Assembly (NCBI GenBank): GCA_027624995.1
Contig: JAQBTI010000152.1
Span: 1-5,817 of the forward strand
DNA length: 5,817 bases
Direction: 5' to 3'
DNA from: Chloroflexota bacterium
GTDB taxonomy: Bacteria; Chloroflexota; Dehalococcoidia; Lucifugimonadales; CATQGZ01
Every line of letters begins with the position of its first letter. Within the stretch, counting starts at the first letter, position 1. Below are positions 1-4,554 of the stretch, piece by piece. The notes beneath the pieces are model-generated. The model was not told the DNA's origin and searched no databases. It was given only the letters and a program-made list of their open reading frames with translations. Both the position numbers and the translations under genes were made by a program.

Positions 1-71
1 TCGTCCGAACCCGCCCAGAAGACACCACTTTCCTGGGGCGACTCGGCGAAGGCGAAGATGGTGCAGTAGCT
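1..71 (-). pseudogene. Fragment of a BNR/sortilin-type (VPS10-like) propeller protein, 5' end missing
   Basis: Reading the minus strand from base 71 to the left edge gives a peptide containing YCTIFAFAESP followed by GVFWAGSD. This strongly resembles the hallmark stretch of large BNR/VPS10-like repeat proteins, in which a YxTIFAxAESP motif is followed by GVLWAGSDDG and then a Trp-containing repeat. These proteins are usually secreted, and most have no proven enzymatic activity. The same frame stays open rightwards to a stop at 212-210, but it contains no ATG, GTG or TTG there, and the residues before the motif do not look like the family. In full-length members this motif lies several hundred residues from the start. 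The fragment is therefore probably a truncated or frameshifted remnant. A sequencing error is the main alternative. The gene would continue past the left edge. The family match is from memory of motifs, not a search. Confidence 0.5.
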
Positions 72-401
72 CCTTGAGTGCCCTGTTGTAGCGTCTTCGC
101 CGTTCGATCGTCTCGAGTTGCACCTCCTTCCCGCGTTGTAGGATCTTCTTGCCGCCTTCCCTTGACCAAACCCATTGCGCAGCAGTTGTCTACCATTACT
201 CCTGAAGTCCTAAACCCCGCTTCTGGTGGAGCGTGGCCATTCATTTGCATTCAATTAGGTACGGCACGTGCTCTGACGAGTCGCGGAGACTATTCGCCTA
301 GTCCTACTTTATTCCCGCCTTCACCGGAATGACGGTCCAGGGAGCGCGAATAAAGGTCTCAGGGAGCAGGTCTGGTCGGTGGACTTTGGCCTTCTGCAGG
401 G
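72..401. other. Non-coding region between the left-edge remnant and the transporter promoter
   Basis: No convincing gene is seen on either strand. GC is lower than in the neighbouring genes, especially from about 180 to 320. Two imperfect direct repeats, GTTGTAGCGTCTTC at 85-98 and GTTGTAGGATCTTC at 135-148, lie 50 bases apart. The right half holds the inverted-repeat cluster described separately. A frame starting with GTG at 78 stays open to 332, but its Ser/Pro/Arg-rich product resembles nothing and has no ribosome binding site, so it was not called. Confidence 0.5.
286..360. repeat. Cluster of nested inverted repeats with a VIPAKAGI-type dispersed repeat
   Basis: Several arms pair across this stretch. 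GAGAC (286-290) plus ATTCGC (292-297) match GCGAAT (346-351) plus GTCTC (356-360), with a small bulge. CTTTATTC (307-314) matches GAATAAAG (348-355) perfectly. Inside, ATTCC (311-315) pairs with GGAAT (326-330). The inner part, read on the minus strand, is CATTCCGGTGAAGGCGGGAA. This resembles the dispersed palindrome found between genes in many bacteria, whose translation reads VIPAKAGI; here one frame reads VIPVKAGIK. Known elements of this kind are non-coding and mobile-like. Whether this one is multi-copy in its genome cannot be seen from the window. Confidence 0.5.
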
Positions 402-431
402 TTGACACCAGCTTAGCTCTTAGCGTATAAA
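402..431 (+). promoter_or_regulatory. Sigma-70-type promoter of the ABC importer cluster
   Basis: A perfect -35 box TTGACA (402-407) is separated by 18 bases from TATAAA (426-431), a 5 of 6 match to the -10 consensus. Transcription would start near 438, leaving a leader of about 134 nt before the GTG at 572. The spacer carries two copies of CTTAGC (412-417 and 419-424) in direct repeat with a 7-base period, which could be a regulator contact site. The leader contains a weak hairpin, GAAGAC (501-506) with GTCTTC (521-526), and no riboswitch I recognise. Confidence 0.6.
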
Positions 432-559
432 GTATCGCGGACTTTCGGAACGCGGCGGATGGCCTGCGCGCCACTGCATACGCCGACGACGAAAGCTGGC
501 GAAGACGAAATCCATAAAATGTCTTCATACGTAGCAATGGGTGGAACCGAAAAATTTTC

Positions 560-565
560 AGGAGG
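560..565 (+). promoter_or_regulatory. Strong ribosome binding site fixing the GTG start of the binding-protein gene
   Basis: AGGAGG lies 6 bases before the GTG at 572, an optimal match to the 16S rRNA tail. It supports the GTG start. That start also gives a complete signal peptide with a positively charged N-terminus and a lipobox. Confidence 0.85.
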
Positions 566-571
566 TGGACT

Positions 572-2419
572 GTGAAACGGTCTAGTTGGTTTGGACTGAG
601 GCTCTTGCCCCTTGTGGCGATAGTCTCTCTGGTATTTGTGCTGGCCTGCAGCAGCTCGGATGATGCGGATACGTCGCAGGCCCAGCCTGCGGCCCCGGCG
701 CCCGCGCCCACAGCGGTCAAGGCCGTAGCGCCTGCACCCGCCGCCCCCGCGGCGCCGGCAAGGCCTGCGGTGGCTGCGCCTGCACCGACGGCCATGGCCC
801 AGCAGATTCAGTCGGTCGCGAAGCCGACGCCCGTGAATCCGACACTTCCTCTGATTCAGGCTCCCACCCAAGGGCCCCAGGGAGCCCCCAAGTTCGGCGG
901 CACCGTGTTCTGGGCCGGGTTCAGCAACCCTCCCAGCGTAGACTGGTCCTGCCACACGACCTTCAATGGTGGACTGTCGGGTCACGTCTATGAGCCGTTC
1001 TTCGCCTTCGACAACGCTAGAGCAGAAGCGCTTCCGCTGTCGATCGGCGCATGGTCTCTGAGCGCCGATGGCACGGAGTACACCTTCACCCTGAGAGATG
1101 GCCAGACCTTCCATGACGGCACCCCCGTCGAGACGGAAGACGCTATCGCAACCACGATAAGGTGGGGCGGCAGCACACACGCAATTGCGAAGCAGGTCTG
1201 GGACCTCGTCCAACCCACCCACACGGCGGTCGACTCGAAGACGTGGAAGATGGGCATGTCACAGAGCTTCGGCCTGTGGCCGGTCTACCAGGCATTCAAC
1301 GGCGCCTGGTTACAGCCCAAGGCTATCGCGGATACGCCTCCCGACCAGTGCTTCGACACCCAGACACAGGCCATCGGATCAGGGCCGTACAAGTACATCG
1401 AATGGGTCCCGGGCGACCGCGTCGTCATGGAGCGCTTCACCGGCTACAAGCCCCGCAGTGAGCCGAAAAACGGCAGCGGCGGCGCGAAGATCTCCTACTT
1501 CGACCGCATCGAGATGGTGGTAATTCCCGACGCCTCGACGCAGGTGGCGGGCCTCAGGACCGGCCAGGTCCACATCGCCAACACAGTGTCCGGAGACTTC
1601 AAGTCGATCCTCCAGGCCGACCCCGAGATTAGCGTGGCCGTCATCGGTCCCGGCATGCCTCCCTATCTGGTCTTCAACAAGACCGCCAAGCCCTTCAATA
1701 ACAAGAAGGCTCGGCAAGCCGTCCTGATGGCGGCGGACATGACGCAGTGGATGACCGCCTCCTACGGAGCGGGCGCCGACTGGGTCCTCGACGGGGCGAT
1801 ATTCATGTCCGACGGCCCCTGGGCCACAGAGGTCTCCACCGAGAAGTACTTCAAGCCCGGCGGCATAAACCTCCCAGCGGCGAAGGCGCTCTTGGCCGAG
1901 GCCCTGAGCGAAGAGGGCATGAGCTTCGACGACGAGATCCTGCTGCTGGCCGCCAACAACATCTTCTACATGGACGGCGGCGGCTCCTACACGCGGCAGA
2001 TCCTTGAGTCCCTCGGACTCAAGGTGAACAGGCCTAACGTAGACTGGGCCACGGTTATCCAGTGGAAGAACGCGGGCTGTGACAGGCCCGTCGATCCCGG
2101 CGCGACGGCACCAGGCGGTGGCTGGAACATGTACCACACCCGCACCAGCCCGTTCGATCCGCTGTCTAACGAGGGCTTCAGCAAGACCTGGTCTTGCGGT
2201 TGGCAAAACCCGGAGATTGAGCAGTTGACCAAGGACTGGTTGGTCGCTCCTACTATTGAGGAGCAGCGGGCCCTGATCGACGAGATGCAGATCCTCGTTT
2301 ACGAGGAGGTCCCGTACATTCAGCTTGGTTCGAGCCTTGCACTTATGGCCTTCCGAAACGAGATGGCCTTCACTCCCTCGGCAGGTGGATTCAATCTGTC
2401 GGGAGCCTGGTTCAAATAG
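572..2419 (+). CDS. ABC transporter substrate-binding lipoprotein, family 5 (peptide/nickel type)
   Basis: This 615-residue protein is the extracytoplasmic solute receptor of the importer encoded downstream. The start is GTG with an optimal ribosome binding site. Residues 1-25 form a lipoprotein signal peptide (MKR, a hydrophobic stretch, then VLA before Cys26), so the mature protein is lipid-anchored. Residues 33-108 are an Ala/Pro-rich spacer. The family 5 domain runs from about 109 to 615, about 507 residues, close to the size of mature DppA. Its landmarks are LRDGQTFHDGTPV (174-186), GSGPYKYIEWVPGDRVV (269-285), an IEMVVIPD strand (313-320) and the FNNKKARQAVLMA helix (375-387). Four further cysteines (127, 260, 503, 542) could form disulfides. 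The family imports oligopeptides, nickel, sugars or other small solutes. The ligand cannot be told from sequence, so DppA or OppA is not assigned. The spacer sets it apart from classical members. Confidence 0.93.
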   Translation: MKRSSWFGLRLLPLVAIVSLVFVLACSSSDDADTSQAQPAAPAPAPTAVKAVAPAPAAPAAPARPAVAAPAPTAMAQQIQSVAKPTPVNPTLPLIQAPTQGPQGAPKFGGTVFWAGFSNPPSVDWSCHTTFNGGLSGHVYEPFFAFDNARAEALPLSIGAWSLSADGTEYTFTLRDGQTFHDGTPVETEDAIATTIRWGGSTHAIAKQVWDLVQPTHTAVDSKTWKMGMSQSFGLWPVYQAFNGAWLQPKAIADTPPDQCFDTQTQAIGSGPYKYIEWVPGDRVVMERFTGYKPRSEPKNGSGGAKISYFDRIEMVVIPDASTQVAGLRTGQVHIANTVSGDFKSILQADPEISVAVIGPGMPPYLVFNKTAKPFNNKKARQAVLMAADMTQWMTASYGAGADWVLDGAIFMSDGPWATEVSTEKYFKPGGINLPAAKALLAEALSEEGMSFDDEILLLAANNIFYMDGGGSYTRQILESLGLKVNRPNVDWATVIQWKNAGCDRPVDPGATAPGGGWNMYHTRTSPFDPLSNEGFSKTWSCGWQNPEIEQLTKDWLVAPTIEEQRALIDEMQILVYEEVPYIQLGSSLALMAFRNEMAFTPSAGGFNLSGAWFK

Positions 2420-2422
2420 GCA

Positions 2423-2447
2423 GATCTGCGGCCGATAACCGCAGGTC
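2423..2447 (+). promoter_or_regulatory. Intercistronic stem-loop 1 after the binding-protein gene
   Basis: GATCTGCGG (2423-2431) pairs with CCGCAGGTC (2439-2447), nine pairs including one G-U, with a 7-base loop. It begins three bases after the stop codon at 2417-2419. No T-run follows, so it is more likely an RNA stability element than a terminator. Confidence 0.5.
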
Positions 2448-2465
2448 ATAGATAGAGAAGTTTCA

Positions 2466-2498
2466 GGCAAGGCCGGGGTGGGTAACCCCGGCCTTGCC
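2466..2498 (+). terminator. Intercistronic stem-loop 2, terminator-like attenuator
   Basis: GGCAAGGCCGGGGT (2466-2479) pairs perfectly with ACCCCGGCCTTGCC (2485-2498), 14 base pairs mostly G-C, with a 5-base loop. The following bases, ACGATTATTATG, are AT-rich but not a proper T-tract, so termination is probably partial. Such hairpins between a binding-protein gene and its permease genes are known to protect the upstream message and reduce downstream expression, giving many binding proteins per channel. That role here is inferred from position. Confidence 0.65.
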
Positions 2499-2526
2499 AC
2501 GATTATTATGTTACGCATTCGACAAC

Positions 2527-2540
2527 TCAGAGGCCTCTGA
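2527..2540. promoter_or_regulatory. Perfect 14-bp palindrome upstream of the permease genes
   Basis: TCAGAGGCCTCTGA is a perfect dyad with no spacer, ending 48 bases before the TTG start at 2589. Its size and symmetry suit a dimeric regulator or a restriction-type target. No -35/-10 pair is convincing beside it, and it matches no operator I recognise. Confidence 0.35.
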
Positions 2541-2588
2541 AACAGCCGGAATGGCATCTGACAAAAGTATGCTCGGGAGCGGCGTAGT

Positions 2589-3530
2589 TTGAAAGAGTAT
2601 GTAGCGCAGCGCGTCGTGGCGATGGTCCCGGTGCTGTTGATCGTCGCAGTTTTCACCTTCTCCCTGATCCACATTGTGCCAGGTGATCCCGCGGTCATAC
2701 TGGCCGGTGATCAGGCCACTCCGGAAAGGGTCGCCAGGCTCCAAGAGCGCATGGGACTGAACAAGCCTCTCCCGGAGCAGTTCGCTATCTGGATCACCAA
2801 CGCCCTGCAGGGCGACCTTGGAGTCTCTCCCGCGAACAACTATCCCGTAGCAAAGCAGATACGCCAGCGGCTCGAGCCGACCCTCTCGATAGGTGTCCTC
2901 GCTCTGGTCCTGTCAATAGTAGTGGCCGTTCCTCTAGGGGTGCTGGCCGCCTGGAAAGTCAACACGTGGGTCGACCGGGCTTCGATGATCTTCGCCGTCC
3001 TTGCTTTTTCGATTCCCGTATTCTGGCTCGAATACAACATGGTCACCCTGTTCGCAGTGAAACTGGAGTGGTTCCCGGCCCTCGGCTACGAACCGCTATC
3101 CGGCGGCATCGGGCCCTGGCTGGAGCACATCACGATGCCCGCCATAGCCGTGGGCATTATCTCCGCCGCCCTGCCGGCCAGGGTGACGCGCTCGACAATG
3201 TTGGAGATACTGAAAGAGGACTACGTACGTACGGCCAGGGCAAAAGGCCTCGTCGAGCAGGCAGTCCTGGTAAGGCACGCCCTCAGAAACGCGATGGTGC
3301 CGATCCTGACTATGTTCGGCCTCAGCCTCGCCGGAATGATCGGCGGACTCGTGATCAGCGAGCAGGTCTTCGCGATACCGGGGGTCGGCCAGCTCATCGT
3401 CAGCGCCGTGTCAAATCGCGACTACCCGCTGATCCAGGCCACCCTGCTCCTCATCGCCGTTTCCTACGTCATAGTGAATCTCCTGATCGACTTGACGTAC
3501 CTCTACTTCGACCCGAGGATTCGGTACTGA
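2589..3530 (+). CDS. DppB-type ABC importer permease
   Basis: This 313-residue inner-membrane protein is one half of the transport channel. The start is TTG, with GGGAG (2575-2579) nine bases before it. No ATG or GTG lies in frame between the upstream in-frame stop (2559-2561) and this codon, and the N-terminus MKEYVAQRVVAMVPVLLIV is typical of the family. About six membrane segments are visible: near 12-30, 99-121, 131-157, 181-197, 236-258 and 281-305. PGDP (31-34) follows the first segment, as in DppB/OppB proteins. The EAA loop that contacts the ATPase is DYVRTARAKGL (211-221), followed by RHALRNAMVP (229-238). The C-terminus YLYFDPRIRY is characteristic, and the length is normal. The stop overlaps the next start by one base, so translation of the two permeases is probably coupled. 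Substrate unknown. Confidence 0.95.
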   Translation: MKEYVAQRVVAMVPVLLIVAVFTFSLIHIVPGDPAVILAGDQATPERVARLQERMGLNKPLPEQFAIWITNALQGDLGVSPANNYPVAKQIRQRLEPTLSIGVLALVLSIVVAVPLGVLAAWKVNTWVDRASMIFAVLAFSIPVFWLEYNMVTLFAVKLEWFPALGYEPLSGGIGPWLEHITMPAIAVGIISAALPARVTRSTMLEILKEDYVRTARAKGLVEQAVLVRHALRNAMVPILTMFGLSLAGMIGGLVISEQVFAIPGVGQLIVSAVSNRDYPLIQATLLLIAVSYVIVNLLIDLTYLYFDPRIRY

Positions 3531-4492
3531 TGGCGCAGCGGGAGCAGATCAGGCCTGCCAGTCTCCGGTTCGGACCTCGGACCCGAGCTGATCGGTACAA
3601 GGAGCGGGCCACCAACGCGGGGCGAGCCCTGCGCAAGAACCCGAACATGCTGCTGGGCGTGATCATTATCCTCTTCATGATCGTGACGGCCCTACTGGCC
3701 AACCCGCTCTCCACGTATGATCCAAGATACCTGGCCCCCAATGACCGCCTGATCTCCCCTCTTGGCAACGAGGTCGACAGTAGTGGTCCCGAGCTGGTCC
3801 TGGACCTCGATCTCGGCTACCATTTCTTCGGCACGGACCATCTTGGGCGTGATGTCTTGGCGCGCACCCTCTTCGGTAGCCGGGCTTCCCTCCAGGTCGG
3901 GATATTCGTCGCCCTCGGAACGATCATACTCGGCACCACGTTGGGCCTGATCTCGGGCTACCACCGGGTGCTGGACTTTATCGTCATGCGGGTCGCGGAC
4001 GGACTGATGGCGATTCCGTCGTTCCTTCTGGCAATCGCGCTGATGACCCTCCTGGGCCCCAGTCTGAGGAACGTGGTGATTGCGCTGGTGATCTCCTCGG
4101 TCCCGGGAACAACACGCTTCGTGCGATCGATCGTTCTCAGCCTCAGGGAGAGAGAGTTCGTTCTGGCGGCCCGCGCCATCGGGGGCGGTCCGATCAGGAT
4201 CATGGCCCATCACATCTTTCCCAACACGATTCCGCCGGTCCTCGTGCTGGCCAGCTTTATCACGGCCGGGGCCATCCTATCTGAAGCGGGGCTCAGCTTC
4301 CTTGGCGCGGGACTGCCTTCCGACGTGCCCAGTTGGGGCAACATGATGGGCCAGGGACGCGCGTTTAACAGCATCGCCCCCTGGATGCTCTTCTTCCCAG
4401 GTCTCTTCCTCTCGCTGACAGTGCTGGGGGCCAATCTTCTCGGCGACGGCCTGCGTGACACTCTGGACCCCAGGCTGCGGCGGCTCCAGTAG
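3530..4492 (+). CDS. DppC-type ABC importer permease
   Basis: This 320-residue protein is the second channel subunit and should pair with the preceding permease. The ATG shares its A with the upstream TGA, and GAGGA (3515-3519) lies ten bases before it. The frame is open further upstream to 2966, but that part lies wholly inside the first permease and is not family-like. The N-terminus (1-36) is basic and cytoplasmic. Membrane segments lie near 40-58, 121-143, 155-176, 180-197, 236-258 and 284-305. The DppC hallmark FGTDHLGRDVLAR (100-112) is present. The EAA loop is EFVLAARAIGGGP (209-221), followed by HHIFPNTIPP (227-236). LSEAGLSFLGAG (250-261) and a C-terminal LGDGLRDTLDPR (304-315) are also typical. 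The stretch between the first membrane segment and the hallmark (about 62-98) seems somewhat long. No ATPase gene follows. Confidence 0.95.
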   Translation: MAQREQIRPASLRFGPRTRADRYKERATNAGRALRKNPNMLLGVIIILFMIVTALLANPLSTYDPRYLAPNDRLISPLGNEVDSSGPELVLDLDLGYHFFGTDHLGRDVLARTLFGSRASLQVGIFVALGTIILGTTLGLISGYHRVLDFIVMRVADGLMAIPSFLLAIALMTLLGPSLRNVVIALVISSVPGTTRFVRSIVLSLREREFVLAARAIGGGPIRIMAHHIFPNTIPPVLVLASFITAGAILSEAGLSFLGAGLPSDVPSWGNMMGQGRAFNSIAPWMLFFPGLFLSLTVLGANLLGDGLRDTLDPRLRRLQ

Positions 4493-4493
4493 T

Positions 4494-4522
4494 TTGACAG
4501 CCGGCCGGGCCGGGGCTATTCT
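4494..4522 (+). promoter_or_regulatory. Sigma-70-type promoter of the Kelch lipoprotein gene
   Basis: A perfect -35 box TTGACA (4494-4499) begins one base after the permease stop codon. A 17-base, very GC-rich spacer separates it from TATTCT (4517-4522), a 4 of 6 match to the -10 consensus. Transcription would start near 4529, leaving a leader of about 25 nt. The -10 box lies in the loop of a dyad, GGGGC (4512-4516) and GCCCC (4524-4528), and CCGGCC/GGCCGG repeats fill the spacer. This suggests the Kelch gene is transcribed separately from the transporter. Confidence 0.55.
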
Positions 4523-4542
4523 TGCCCCAATGATGTTGCCCC

Positions 4543-4546
4543 GGAG
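4543..4546 (+). promoter_or_regulatory. Ribosome binding site favouring the ATG at 4555
   Basis: GGAG lies eight bases before the ATG at 4555. The alternative in-frame GTG at 4546 overlaps this site and would have no usable ribosome binding site, so the ATG is preferred. The choice changes only three residues and does not affect the signal peptide or lipobox. Confidence 0.6.
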
Positions 4547-4554
4547 TGTCGCCC

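Noticed and set aside
1..123. Alternative minus-strand frame starting with GTG at 123, product containing ETIERRRRYNRALKELL
   Set aside because: The Arg-rich helix looks superficially protein-like, but the AGGAGG overlaps the start codon and the frame lacks the clear family motif seen in the adjacent frame.
101..126. tRNA-like GTTCGATC sequence
   Set aside because: No acceptor, D or anticodon stems can be built around it.
78..332. Open frame of 84 codons on the plus strand
   Set aside because: It has no ribosome binding site and a Ser/Pro/Arg-rich product of no recognisable family, and it overlaps the inverted-repeat cluster.
438..559. Possible riboswitch in the leader of the binding-protein gene
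   Set aside because: Only a weak 6-bp hairpin is visible. No conserved core of a known riboswitch class could be recognised.
413..1222. Long minus-strand frame opposite the start of the binding-protein gene
   Set aside because: It is a shadow of GC-rich codons: an Arg/Gly-rich product lying antisense to a well-supported gene.
1379..2698. 439-codon minus-strand frame opposite the binding-protein gene and the intercistronic hairpins
   Set aside because: It runs through the hairpin region and the opposite strand of conserved family 5 motifs. Composition is typical of antisense shadows and no domain is recognisable.
2966..3529. Upstream extension of the second permease frame
   Set aside because: It overlaps the first permease in another frame and is Arg/Pro-rich. 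The family-like protein begins at the ATG at 3530, which overlaps the preceding stop and has a ribosome binding site.
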